A DNA stretch of 64,000 nucleotides from Pithys albifrons albifrons (lineage: Eukaryota > Chordata > Aves > Passeriformes > Thamnophilidae): contig NC_092470.1 in the NCBI RefSeq assembly GCF_047495875.1, positions 21,443,185-21,507,184 of the forward strand. The letters are read 5' to 3'. The notes below the pieces were generated by a model that saw nothing but the letters and a program-made list of their open reading frames with translations, did not search any database and was not told the origin of the DNA. A program made the position numbers and the translations under genes. Shown piece after piece: positions 12,101-21,782 of this stretch (position 1 is its first letter; the number at the start of each line of letters is the position of its first letter).

Positions 12101-15100
12101 GGAATGAGGAATACAGCAAAGCAGCTGTTCAGTAGGACTTCATTCAGTTGAACTGGCAAAGAAGTAGTATCTGATTCTTAAATTTAAGAAATATCATCAA
12201 AAGTGTCTTTAGAATTGTAGTCCCAATCCTCAGTCAGTCTGGGTGGAGTCAGATTGGTTTGTTTGGGATTTTTTAATTAATAATATGAGTTGTTCTCTCC
12301 TGACCAGTTGGCAGTGGTGACATGAATCTCTCTCTGGCCACAGGACAGAAACAGGCTTTGAACCCTGCAGTGGAGAGCCAGGCACTGCTGGAGCTTGCCA
12401 AGCTGTGCCAGGATCACACCCTGGTTGGCATGAAGTTACTGGATAAAATTCCCTCTGTCCCACGTGGGGAACTGTCCTGCAGTGAGTAAAGGGCAGCTCA
12501 TACTTGGTGTAACCAGAGTGTGTAACTAATGTGGCCTTGTGTGGTTTAAAATCACAGCACAAAGAGGAAAAGTAATGCTGAGGGAGGCCTTTATTACTCA
12601 TCTCAAATATGGTATTAAATTTAATTTGATATTTAATTAATAGAGATTAGTGTATGCACAGTAGATCAGTGTGTTGCTTAAGTGTCACATCAGTTTAGTT
12701 TCCAAACAAAATACAGATTATTTTTTGTGCCAAGAGCTGGGAAATGCAGTCAGGGAGTGACCTGAAATTTGGAAGGAGGATGTTGTGACTTTCTTCATAT
12801 TAACCACAGTTAGAAATGGATTTTTCAAACCCAGATGCAAAACTTGTGGCCCTCCTTTTCCAGCTGCAAGGCTGGCAGGTGATGCTGATGTATTACCTGT
12901 TTGTCAGTCAGCTTTTGGTGGAGGAGGTTGGAAGTTTCGTGTGTGAAATAAAATAATGTTTCAGAAAATGATCCAAACCCCCCAGACTTTCCCCAGACTG
13001 AAGGGACACTTAGGGAAAACTGACCCTCCTTGGAATTGCAGAGCAGAACCATCGTAGCTGTTTCCTGCTGCAGTTCTGCCGTTTGGCCCTGGGGAGGTTG
13101 TGTATCCCCTGCAGAGGTGGCAGCACCCCTGAGCCACCCTGAGTTCTCCTGTGCTTCAGTTACAGAGTTGCTGATCCTGGCCCACAGCTGCTTCAGCCTG
13201 ACGTGCCACATGGAGGGGATCACGCGGGTGCTGCAGGCGGCTCGGCTGCTCACGGACCAGCACCTGGCCCCCCAGGAGGAGTACGGGCTGCTGGTGGGTC
13301 TGGGGGCTCAGGGCTGGGCTGGGGGGCCCTGTGCTCTGTACCTTTGCTGGCCCCCCAGGAGGAGTACGGGCTGCTGGTGGGTCTGGGGGCTCAGGGCTGG
13401 GCTGGGGGGCCCTGTGCTCTGTACCTTTGCTGGCCCCCCAGGAGGAGTACGGGCTGCTGGTGGGTCTGGGGGCTCAGGGCTCTGTACCTTTGCTGTGAGT
13501 GATGTGGGGAGTGGGGGTGTGATGGAGTCACAGAATCCCAGAATGGTTTGAGTGGGAAGGGACCTTAAAGCCCATCCAGTGCCACCCCTGCCATGGGCAG
13601 GGACACCTTCCATGGCCCAGGCTGTTCCAATCCCTGTCCAGCCTGGCCTGGGACACTTCAGGGGTGGAGTTCAGTCATTCACCTCTGGGTCACTGCTCTT
13701 GAGTATTTGGCCTGTGACGTTTTTCTCACACAAGCTCTTAAATGACTTCTCTGGTAAAACAGAGGTGGAGATTGTGGAACAGGGAGGTGGCAACAGTGTA
13801 GTAAATGAGAGTGGGAATGTCAGAGTAATTCAGTCACTGCTGAAATGTGATGGTTTGTGCTACTGGCCTGTTGGGCATCTTTAATTCCTGTCTTGAGAGG
13901 ATTCCTGGAGTCTGGGACATGACCAGTGGAATGGTGTCCATGCTAAAATGTTCCCTCTTTCTATTTGGTAACATTATCTCCTTTCACCTCACTGTAAAAA
14001 ACATGGAGTGGGTTGATTTAAAAAGAACCCGACTGTGGCTCCAGGGGCACATCTGCTGGGATGCTGTGGCTGCTGTGCCTGGCCCTGCCCTGGGCTGTCC
14101 CCTGAGCTGTCCCTGCCCCGGGCTGTCCCCCGGGCTGTCCCCCGGGCTGTCCCCCGGGCTGTCCCCCTGCCCCGGGCTGTCCCCCGGGCTGTCCCCCTGC
14201 CCCGGGCTGTCCCCCGGGCTGTCCCCCTGCCCCGGGCTGTCCCCCGGGCTGTCCCCCGGGCTGTCCCCCGGGCTGTCCCCCGGGCTGTCCCCCGGGCTGT
14301 CCCCCTGCCCCGGGCTGTCCCCCGGGCTGTCCCCCTGCCCCGGGCTGTCCCCTGGGCTGTCCCCCTGCCCCGGGCTGTCCCCCGGGCTGTCCCCCTGCCC
14401 CGGGCTGTCCCCCTGCCCCGGGCTGTCCCCTGGGCTGTCCCCCTGCCCCGGGCTGTCCCCTGAGCTGTCCCTGCCCCGGGCTGTCCCCTGGGCTGTCCCC
14501 TGAGCTGTCCCCCTGCCCTGGTCTGTCCCCTGAGCTGTCCCTGCCCTGGGCTGTCCCCTGGGCTGTCCCCTGAGCTGTCCCCCGAGCTGTCCCTGCGCCG
14601 GGCTGTCCCCCTGTCCCGGGCTGTCCCCTGGGCTGTCCCCTGAGCTGTCCCTGCCTTGGGCTGTCCCCTGGGCTGTCACCTGAGCTGTCCCCCTGCCCCG
14701 GGCTGTCCCCCTGTCCCGGGCTGTCCCCTGGGCTGTCCCTGCCTTGGGCTGTCCCCCGGGCTGTCCCCTGGGCTGTCCCCCAGGCTGTCCCCCTGCCCCG
14801 GGCTGTCCCCTGAGCTGTCCCCCTGCCCCGGGCTGTCCCCTGAGCTGTCCCCCTGCCCCGGGCTGTCCCTGCCTTGGGCTGTCCCCTGAGCTGTCCCCCT
14901 GCCCCGGGCTCTCCCCTGAGCTGTCCCCCTGTCCCGGGCTGTCCCCTGGGCTGTCCCCTGAGCTGTCCCTGCCTTGGGCTGTCCCCTGGGCTGTCACCTG
15001 GGCACTCCCACAGGTGCGGCTGCTCACGGGCATTGGAAGGTACAACGAGATGAGCTACATCTTCGAGCTGCTGCACGAGAGGCAACACTTCGAGGTGCTC

Positions 15101-18100
15101 ATGAGGAAGAAACTGGACCCGGTACGGGAGGGAGAGGGGGAGGGTTTGCTCAGGGCCGTGTGTGGCTCCATCAGGAACTGGTGGTGACACACGGGGGCAA
15201 TTTTATCTACCTGAGTGCAGGAACTGTGAGTTGAGTTTCACAGAAGGAAATGGATTCTGGGGTTACTCTGGTCTCAGTGGAACCAGTTTTTTATGATTAG
15301 TTCAGAGCTGTGATGAGAGCAGTGTTGTAACTTCAGACTTGGCATTGTCAGTGTTCATGTCCTGCTTTGCTTTTATGTCCAGTTAAAGTTTCACAGGGGG
15401 TTCAAAAATCATAAATATTCACAGCTTTGCTTAAAATAAGTCATAAAGAAATGTCATTTTTGTCATTTTTACTGTGGAGAAATGCACAGGGGCTGGATTT
15501 TCTTACCCAGCACAGTGGAGTTGACCCCAAGTATGACTCTGCTATTGGGTTTTAGAACAGTAGGAGAGTGCAGTGATCACTTTTTGGAGCAGTGCACCAG
15601 AATGGTTACCAAAACCTGGATGGGATGAAAGGCCCACCGAGCTCAGAGTGCCCTTCCCTCCTTCCCTCCTTCCCTCCTTCCCTCCTTCCCTCCCTCCCTC
15701 CCTCCTTCCCTCCCTCCCCCCCCCCCTCCCCCTCTTTCTCCCTCTCTTTCTCCCTCTCTTTCTCCCTCTCTTTCTCCCTCTCTTTCTCCCTCTCTTTCTC
15801 CCTCTCTTTCTCCCTTTCTTTCTCCCTCTCTTTCTCCCTCTCTTTCTCCCTCCTTCCCTCCCTCCCTCCTTCCCTCCCTCCCTCCTTCCCTCCCTCCCTC
15901 CTTCCCTCCCTCCCTCCTTCCCTCCCTCCCTCCCTCCCTCCCCTCCCTCCCTCCCCTCCCTCCCTCCCTCCTTCCCCTCCCTCCCTCCCTCCCTCCCTCC
16001 CTCCCTCCCTCCCTCCCTCCCTCCCTCCCTCCCTCTCTCCCTCTCTCCCTCTCTCCGCAGAGCGGGACGCTGAAGAGGGCGCTGCTCGAGTACATCAAGC
16101 GCTGCCGCCCCGGGGACAGCGAGAAGCACAACATGATCGCGCTGTGCTTCAGCATGTGCCGCGAGATCGGCGAGAACCACGAGGCAGCGGCGCGCACGCA
16201 GCTCAAGCTCATCGCGTCCCGGCCCTGGGGTCAGTGCTGGGCCGGGCAGGGCACTCCTGGAACTGCTGCTGCTGCCAGGCCTGGGGGTCTGTCCCTCACA
16301 GCCCCCTTTTTGCTCTTAATGTGCCATTCCTGTGGTGTCTCACGTGGGACAAACCACGTGTTCCTCGCTTGAACGGGGTGTGCCACTGGGTTTATGTCAC
16401 AGGGTGTGTATGTGCAGTGTTGGGTTCGTGTCTGTGTAAGGGGCTGTTCAGCATGTCCTGGGTGGGCTCTGCACAGCTGGGGGGTGTTCAGACAGATTTT
16501 TGTAACTTAATCACCTTTATAAATAATTGATTATTCCCTTTTTTTTACTATTTCAGAGGAGTCTCTCCAGGATGTTGCAAATTTAAAGAAGCTGCTGCTG
16601 AAAGCTCTGACTCTCTTCATTGATGCAGCTGAAAGTTACTCCAAGGTAAAGTGAGATGGAGTGGAATGAGTTGTGGATTGATTTGGGAGCACATCAGGAG
16701 TGGGCTGAGCTGGGAGAACACCCAGAGCTGCCCTGGGGAGGGTTTGCAGCATCCTGGCCAGTGGAAAAGGAGCAGAGTGCTCTGTGTCCCTGCCAGCCCT
16801 CAGTGCCAGGGCTGTGTCTGAGGCTGCTGTGCTGGTCCCTGCTCAGGCTTCATCCCCTGGGATTATAGTTCAGGTCCCCAGTTTCACAGCTTAATTAGCA
16901 AGAGTAGAACAAATGAAGTGATTATGATGGAAGTATCTGGGGGGAGTGAAGCTGTGTAACATTTCAGGAATAAGATCCTTGCTAGAGCTGCAGAGATGTG
17001 GATCACAGCCCAGCTCGGAGCCCTGGGGTGCCCTCAGGAATGTTTCTCCCTGCTCAGAGGCTGCTGTGCTGTTTCTGTGAGCCCCGTGGTGCCCTCAGGG
17101 CCTGCTCAGAGGCTGCTGTGCTGTTTCTGTGAGCCCCGTGGTGCCCTCAGGGCCTGCTCAGAGGCTGCTGTGCCCTTGCAGGACTCGTGTGTGCGCCAGG
17201 CCCTGCGCTGCCGCCGCCTCACCAGGCTCATCACGCTCCAGCTGCACTTCCTGGGCTCGGGGCGGAGCACGAGGATCATCAACCTGGGCAGGCAGGACCT
17301 GCTGGACGCCGTCCTGGCCCTGCCCAGGTTCTACCAGGTGAGCAGAACCCCTGAGTGCTCCATCCCTGCCTAGGAGTGTGGTCCCAACTGTGTATCCCGG
17401 GATACCCAGGGGCCTGAAGGGACAGGACACAGGGAATGGCTTCCCACTGCCAGAGGGCAGGGATAGATGGGATACTGGGAAGGAATTCCTGGCTGGGAGG
17501 GTGGGCAGGCCCTGGCACAGGTTGGGCAGAGAAGCTGTGGCTGCCCCAGCCCTGGGGGTGTCCCAGGCCAGGCTGGACAAAGCTTGGAGCCAGTGGGCTC
17601 ATGGAAGGTGTCCCTGCCCATGGCAGGAGTGGCACTGGAGGGGCTTTAAGGTCCCTTCCACCCCAGACCATTCCAGGATTCCATGATCCTGCTGCAGGTG
17701 GGACCAGGCCTGGCACTGCAAGCACAGTCCTGGTGTTGCAAACACTCCTGGCATTCCTGCTGGTTCCTGCCATCCTGCAGCCCAGGCCTTGGCTGTCCAG
17801 GGGCTGCCATGAATCTATCCCAGAGCCCTGAAATCCAGTTTACGTTGGCATCCCTCGGGCTGTACATTTGGAAGTAAGAAATAAAGGGGTTTATTTAACC
17901 AAGAACAGATGATCCCCCCTCTGGCATTCCATTCAGGAGTTGAGGAAGATCATGTGCTGTACTTTGGTACTCTGCACTAGAGCTGCTTTCAAGAGCAGCA
18001 GCCAGAGAGGGGCCCAAGAGAAGGCCTGGGCTCTGTCAGTACTGTCTGTGCCCTCAGCCCTTTCCTGCTCAGGATCTGCAGCCTCTGCTCTCCCTGCAGG

Positions 18101-18989
18101 CAGCGATCGTGGCCGAGGCCTACGAGTTCAGCCCCGACTGGGCCGAGGTTCTGCACCAGCAGGTGATCACCAAGGGAGACTTCACCTACCTGGAGGAGTT
18201 CAAGCAGCAGCAGCCCCTGAGGCCGGGCCTGTTCGAGGAGGTTTCCAAGAAGTGAGTTCTGTGCCCAAACTGCAGCTTTGTTCTCCTCAGGGGCCTGGGG
18301 AGGGGCAGCTGCCTCTGACAGGGGGGGAGTGTTAAACCTTGCTCAGGATAAGGTGTCATTTGGGGGGCTGGAGGTACAATCACAGAGTCCTGGAATGGTT
18401 TGGGTGGGGAGGGACCTCAATGCCCATCCTGTTCAGAGCCAAGGACACCTCCCACCAGCCCAGGCTGCTCCAAGCCCTGTCCAAGCTGGCCTGGGACACC
18501 CCCAGGGCTGGGGCAGCCACAGCTCCTCTGGGCACCTGTGCCAGGGCCTGCCCACCCCCATGGGGAAGAATTTCTTTGTAGGTTTAGTTTCCTGAGCACA
18601 CTGTGGAAGCAGCTCTGATTCCCCCTCTCCTCAAGCTGGACAAACAGGGAGCTCAGGGCTGGGCAGAGAAAATCCTCTTTTAAATGAATCAGAGCCAATA
18701 AACAAGTACAGGTGTTGAGCACAGGCTGGTGTTGCAGGCCCAGAGAAAGAGTCTGTGGGTGCCTGGGCAGCTTTTCTGTCTCAGTTACAGCACAATTATT
18801 GTTCCCAGGGTCAAACAACACCCCCCTGCTGATGCTGCTGTGAAGAACCTGAGGCGGTTCCTGGCTCACTGTGAGGACATTTCCACCCACTACAGGCTGG
18901 CCTACGAGCACAGGCTCTATGACGTGGTCAACTCCCTGCTGAAGGACCCTCAGACCAGCTGCTGCCTCAATGACCTGCTATCCAGCTGA
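69..18989 (+). CDS. SPG11: Spatacsin, 3' portion: last 24 coding exons
   Basis: Spatacsin works with spastizin and the AP-5 complex in lysosome reformation from autolysosomes; loss causes human hereditary spastic paraplegia 11. Coding exons: 69-175, 1092-1237, 1514-1675, 2043-2109, 2545-2710, 3736-3941, 4510-4618, 5037-5196, 6193-6423, 6625-6825, 7118-7225, 8261-8420, 8531-8751, 9177-9924, 10730-10872, 11539-11740, 12344-12481, 13160-13293, 15014-15121, 16061-16229, 16557-16645, 17182-17337, 18100-18251, 18809-18989. All have AG/GT borders and phases agree at every junction, giving about 1,420 uninterrupted codons against roughly 2,440 in the human protein. Diagnostic peptides include HPWFEFLVQ, LLGLDSLKLRVD, YELGKLLQLF, CRPGDSEKHNMIALCFSMC and LKDPQTSCCL. 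The N-terminal part lies left of the window. Recognition is from family memory, not a database search. Confidence 0.96.
224..377. repeat. 22-base minisatellite, seven copies, SPG11 intron
   Basis: Core GGGCCCGGCTGGATTAAAT at an exact 22-base period (224, 246, 268, 290, 312, 334, 356). Copies 1, 6 and 7 carry A instead of G in the CCCRGC position; the middle copies are identical, suggesting recent amplification. It begins 48 bases after the SPG11 donor at 176. Confidence 0.97.
3351..3775 (+). repeat. 53-57-base minisatellite built from the SPG11 exon 6 acceptor border
   Basis: Copies of CTCTGTTCCAG followed by GCTCCAGCAGGCAGGGAGGG begin their exon-like part at 3404, 3457, 3511, 3567, 3623, 3680 and 3736, with a partial copy at about 3354. 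The last copy is the real exon. Each unit contains pyrimidine tract, AG and about 40 exon bases. All three plus frames stay open across the array. Confidence 0.95.
3736..3941 (+). CDS. SPG11: SPG11 exon 6, preceded by copies of its own acceptor
   Basis: The exon encodes LQQAGREAHALALSSF followed by a stretch containing GAACVCFLELLGLDS. The previous exon ends in CT, completed here by G to give Leu. The acceptor CTGTTCCAG and the first roughly 40 exon bases are repeated six times upstream with the same border sequence, so this start was chosen because it is the last copy and the only one followed by the conserved spatacsin sequence. Alternative upstream acceptors cannot be excluded from sequence. 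Confidence 0.9.
4834..4972 (+). mobile_element. tRNA-derived SINE with a CR1-type 3' tail
   Basis: The head (about 4834-4908) resembles tRNA-Ile: a pol III A box TCAGCTCAGTTGG at 4837-4849, GCCAAGGTCATGG, and a B box GGCTTCAATCC at 4882-4892. The tail GATGATCCTTGTGGGTCCC and TCTGTGATACTG matches the 3' end of CR1 LINEs, the usual arrangement of a SINE mobilised by a CR1 partner. It resembles the songbird TguSINE1 type. It lies in the SPG11 intron between 4618 and 5037. Confidence 0.75.
9005..9082 (+). mobile_element. CR1 LINE 3' fragment
   Basis: GATGATCTTTAAGGTCCCTT at 9031-9050 followed by CCACCCCAAACCCTTCTGGA is the CR1 3' end in plus orientation, heavily 5'-truncated. It lies in an SPG11 intron. 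Confidence 0.8.
9177..9924 (+). CDS. SPG11: SPG11 exon 14, the longest exon, with a Gly-His coding repeat
   Basis: At 748 bases this is the largest exon, as expected for the large 3'-half exon of spatacsin. Recognisable stretches are LLLTLAGHWLAKDTSVSL, EKQIWLCRIAQRVSQ, FSFSKLPAL and VHEASRVCRYFQCCPRDLAL. Near the end (9843-9880) a run of GGACAC-like hexamers encodes alternating Gly and His, absent from the mammalian protein as I remember it. The last base joins CT at 10730 to make Thr. An opposite-strand open frame over this exon is a GC-content shadow. Confidence 0.93.
11539..11740 (+). CDS. SPG11: SPG11 exon 16, extremely CpG-rich
   Basis: The exon encodes DLGCSFGEVSARDPRAV, then an Arg/Ala-rich stretch (ALLARRGPERGRRARALIA) and VAQLLAEQITQELLLAS. 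It lines up with the mammalian segment at both ends, but the middle has been remade by C- and G-rich codons. Splice sites are GTCTGCAG before and GTGGGA after. It contributes 67 codons plus one base and stays in frame. Confidence 0.93.
13160..13293 (+). CDS. SPG11: SPG11 exon 18, whose 3' border is tandemly duplicated
   Basis: The exon encodes ITELLILAHSCFSLTCHMEG and ends HLAPQEEYGLL. It ends in phase 0 and joins VRLLTGIGRYNEM at 15014, matching spatacsin. The last roughly 28 coding bases plus the donor GTGGGT are copied twice more downstream at an 83-base period. The first donor was chosen because it alone follows a complete exon. Confidence 0.93.
13266..13495 (+). repeat. 83-base tandem duplication of the SPG11 exon 18 donor border
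   Basis: Units start at 13266, 13349 and 13432, an exact 83-base period; the third is shortened. Each contains CCCCCCAG, the 18 bases GAGGAGTACGGGCTGCTG and a GTGGGT donor. Copies are nearly identical, so the event is recent. Confidence 0.95.
13526..13670 (-). mobile_element. CR1 LINE 3' fragment
   Basis: CACAGAATCCCAGAATGGTT and GGGAAGGGACCTTAAAGCCC are the reverse complement of the CR1 3' end, followed by the CATGGGCAGGGACACCTTCC segment. It sits in the SPG11 intron downstream of the exon 18 border copies. Confidence 0.85.
14085..15003. repeat. 12-base-based GC minisatellite in SPG11 intron
   Basis: About 0.9 kb built from GGGCTGTCCCCC, with CTGCCCC spacers giving higher-order units of 24-30 bases. 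It stops about 10 bases before the acceptor at 15013, so the usual branch-point region is repeat sequence. The minus strand is G-rich. Confidence 0.95.
15651..16056. repeat. 406-base uninterrupted polypyrimidine run (CT-rich microsatellite)
   Basis: Only C and T occur from 15651 to 16056. Sub-blocks are CCTT/CCTC tetramers, a C run of about 12, a block of CTCTTTCTCC decamers, then CCTC repeats. It ends at CGCAG, the acceptor of the next SPG11 exon. Confidence 0.97.
16061..16229 (+). CDS. SPG11: SPG11 exon 20, fed by a 406-base pyrimidine run
   Basis: The exon encodes SGTLKRALLEYIKRCRPGDS and continues with EKHNMIALCFSMCREIGENH, one of the most conserved parts of spatacsin. The acceptor CTCTCCGCAG lies directly at the end of an unbroken pyrimidine stretch (15651-16056). 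The donor is GTCAGT. The final G joins AG at 16557 to make Glu. Confidence 0.95.
17050..17181 (+). repeat. 52-base tandem repeat ending at an SPG11 acceptor
   Basis: Units beginning CTGCTCAGAGGCTGCTGTG start at 17050, 17102 and 17154 (period 52). The third is truncated by the real acceptor TGCCCTTGCAG at 17181. Confidence 0.93.
17430..17690 (+). mobile_element. CR1 LINE 3' fragment
   Basis: About 260 bases of CR1 3' end in plus orientation, from CCACTGCCAGAGGGCAGGGA through TTTAAGGTCCCTTCCACCCC to ATTCCATGATCC. It lies 93 bases after the SPG11 exon that ends at 17337. Confidence 0.87.
18378..18585 (-). mobile_element. CR1 LINE 3' fragment
   Basis: Minus-orientation CR1 3' end: TCACAGAGTCCTGGAATGGT, then GACACCTCCCACCAGCCC and CTGTGCCAGGGCCTGCCCAC. 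It is in the last SPG11 intron. Confidence 0.87.
18809..18989 (+). CDS. SPG11: SPG11 terminal coding exon
   Basis: The exon encodes the end of spatacsin, including VKQHPPADAAVKNLRRFL, YRLAYEHRLYDVVNSLLKD and PQTSCCLNDLLSS, with TGA at 18987-18989. The acceptor TTCCCAG follows a short pyrimidine tract. The reading frame continues from AA at the end of 18100-18251. Confidence 0.95.
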
Positions 18990-19200
18990 ATTCCAGCTGA
19001 ATTCCAGCCCGGAGCACAGCCTGGCTCTGGAGCTTCCCATGGGCTGTGCTGAGAGCAGAGATGGATCAGGGACCCCCTCCCAGGGCTCTGCTGTGCAGGG
19101 AGTTGGAACAGGACTGGGGTGGGGGCTGTAAATATTTAAGATGCTGAGACTGTTAATCTAGAACAGTGTTTTGTATAATAAAGCTGATTGTTCATAAATC
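18990..19200 (+). other. SPG11: SPG11 3' UTR and poly(A) signal
   Basis: A short 3' UTR follows the stop. AATAAA at 19177-19182 is the only canonical signal nearby and is followed by a T/G-bearing stretch, so cleavage is placed near 19,200. The untranslated end is about 0.2 kb and lies about 0.5 kb from the probable end of the convergent EIF3J transcript. Confidence 0.75.
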
Positions 19201-19659
19201 ACTTGAGTCACCAGCAAACAGGAACTGGCACAGGCAGATCCAGCAGCCCTTTAAATCAGAGGTGGGGACAGGGAGTCCCCCAGGAACTGTATCCAAACTG
19301 GCTGAACCAGGGGCAGAACCTCCAGTACAAGGGGGGAATAAGCAGAACTAGTGAAGGTTCCAGGTACACGTGAGGATAATCCGTTCTCAGAGTCCAGTCT
19401 GAGTAGACTGGGGTTGTTTTCTAAAGTCTTGTACATTTCTAATTCTGCCATCCTGAAGCAAAAGAAGTAATCAAGTGCCAGTGAATTCTTACAGTTATTA
19501 ACTATTAATATAGATATTAAATATATATTTTTATATAAATATTAAACTTTTCCAGGCTCAGGCAGTCGGCACAGACCCAGCACAGCTCAGCTTTGCAAAG
19601 CTCCCTCTTCAGGTATTTCTCTTTTAGGTCCCAAAAGAACTGCTCCAAGGCCAGCCTGG

Positions 19660-20499
19660 TGAAGTCCTCAATAGTGATTTTTATTAAATTAGTTGCTTTA
19701 TAAAACATTGCAGATGTTGTAATTGTTAACATAACAATTTGCCAATTGGAGGAACTGCTGCAGTTTGCAAAGCAAGTTTGGTTTTTAATGAAAGAAAAGG
19801 GCTGAGTCGTGAAAGACCCACCACAAACCAGGAGAGCCCCAAGGAAGTCTTGTGGTCTGGATTTTGTTTTGCACTTAAACCCATTAATTAACTGTTAAAG
19901 AGCACCCACCCCAGAGCTGCATTAGTGGAAATTTAGACGAGTGGAACTAAGTTCATCCTCACCCCGTGGGCTGTGCCCCCAGGGCTGTCCAGGCTGTGGG
20001 GCAGGGGCTGGCCCAGGGCAGGGGCTGGCCCAGGCCACGCTCCCAGTGCAGGACCCACACTGGGCAGCAGAGCCCTTCCCAAATGCTGCAAACCTCAAGC
20101 TCTACTCACACCAAGCGACTGAACTCTACGTGCACACCCTGCCCTGCTGCAAACTGCTCGTGCTCATGGCCCTGGGCAGGGACAGCTGAGGCCATGGCAT
20201 GGAGCTGTGCTGGTTCTAATCCTTCCATTCATTCCAATTCCTTCCCAATTTAGTGGCTGTTGCTGTCTAATTAAACAGCAGCAGTGCCCAGGATCAGAAT
20301 TTTGGGTTTTTACCTGCAATTTTCAGAGCTTTTTCTCCTACCCCTGCCTGGAGCCTCCGCCCGGGCCCGGCACGTCCAACCCCCAGCACAGATACTGCAA
20401 TTCTGATTGTAGCATTTGGCAGAATTTAAAGGAAGAGAAGTTGTGCTACATGTTTAAGGGATTATGGGCAACAGAAAGATAACAGAAGGGAGATAAATG
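19660..20499 (-). other. EIF3J: EIF3J 3' UTR (probable)
   Basis: Downstream of the stop the minus strand runs without another gene to an AATAAA at 19680-19685, so the transcript probably ends near 19,660. Other A/T-rich candidates lie at about 19,510-19,545. The exact end is inferred only from the signal. Confidence 0.5.
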
Positions 20500-21716
20500 T
20501 CACATGAAGTCTTCAAAGTCTTGTACGTACTCTCCGTCGTAGCCCCCGTAGTCGGCCAGGTCGTCTTTCATGGTGGCCTTCAGGCCCCCTCCAGGAACAA
20601 CCCCTTTTTTCTTCTTTTTGGCTTTATTCTGCAGCAGGAGGAGGAGGAGGATGTTTATTGGATCATGCCCAGGGCTGTGTCATTACCCCAGTCAGAGTCA
20701 CCCACCTGTCCCTGGGGAACACTCAGAGATCCCCGTGCCAAAGGTACCAGTGCTGATGGTTCCCACCCCACACTCCCTTGCTGTAAATGAATCAAGGTTT
20801 TCCCTGGAATCTCCAGATTGAATCACCTCCTGCTCCTCTCCCACAGCAAACAGGATTCAACACTCCAGCAGCACCCAAAGGGATCATTTCCCCTCCTGCT
20901 CATCCCAAACCAGCAGTTCAGTCAGAGCTTCCCTGTCCCCCCTCCCGGGAGCCCGAGCAGGTGATCCCTGGGGAATCAATCCTACCTTCTCCTGTTTTTG
21001 CTTTTCACTGCATAGAACTGTCAGAGTGTTTGTGATCTTTTTCAAATCATCCACTTCCACTGCAACGGGGGAAGAAAAGGATAAAAGAAACAGATTCTTC
21101 ATCAGTGTTGTTCTTACAAGGCAGGTGAATGTTAAACAATGTGAAGGGTCTCTAAAACCAGAACTGAGTGTTGATGTCACGATGGGACAGAACTTCATTC
21201 ACATCAGCAAAACAGAGAGTGGGAGATCCTGCTCCTTCCCATCCCAGCAGATTCCAGCTGGCACCTCTGGAGCTGAGAGTTGTTGAGTCTTAATGAGGCA
21301 TTTAAAGAGGAAAATACGGCAACATTGAATGAAATGCAGTGAAATGCATCAAAAGGAGCAGGGGATTAACAATAAATCACTGTCAGTAAAGGGGTGGGAG
21401 GTGGGAGCCCTCCCCGAGGGGCTGTGGAATCCAGCAGAGATGGAAGGTCCCAGCTGCTGCCAGGATTTACCCTGCCTGGGATCGAGTTACCTCGCCCTGA
21501 AGGACAACTGGGAATGAGACAGGGACAGATCCCAGGGAGTGCTCCAAGTGCTTCAGCCACCAGGGCAGTGGGAAAAGGAGTTTAAATCAGATTTTCTCTG
21601 AATAGTTACACACTGAATTCCAGAACAATTAATCTGCAGTCCCAGAATTACACAAACTCAATTTCAGAATAGTTTCCCTCCAAACGAGGTTCTCAACTTA
21701 CCTGCCTGAGAGAATT

Positions 21717-21782
<66 letters not shown>

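Noticed and set aside
13984..15190. Gly/Asp/Gln/Pro-rich collagen-like frames on the minus strand
   Set aside because: Antisense reading of the GGGCTGTCCCCC array in an SPG11 intron.
15542..16530. Arg/Glu/Gly-rich and Ser/Pro/Leu-rich frames
   Set aside because: Translations of the polypyrimidine tract and its complement; only the SPG11 exon 16061-16229 within this interval is coding.
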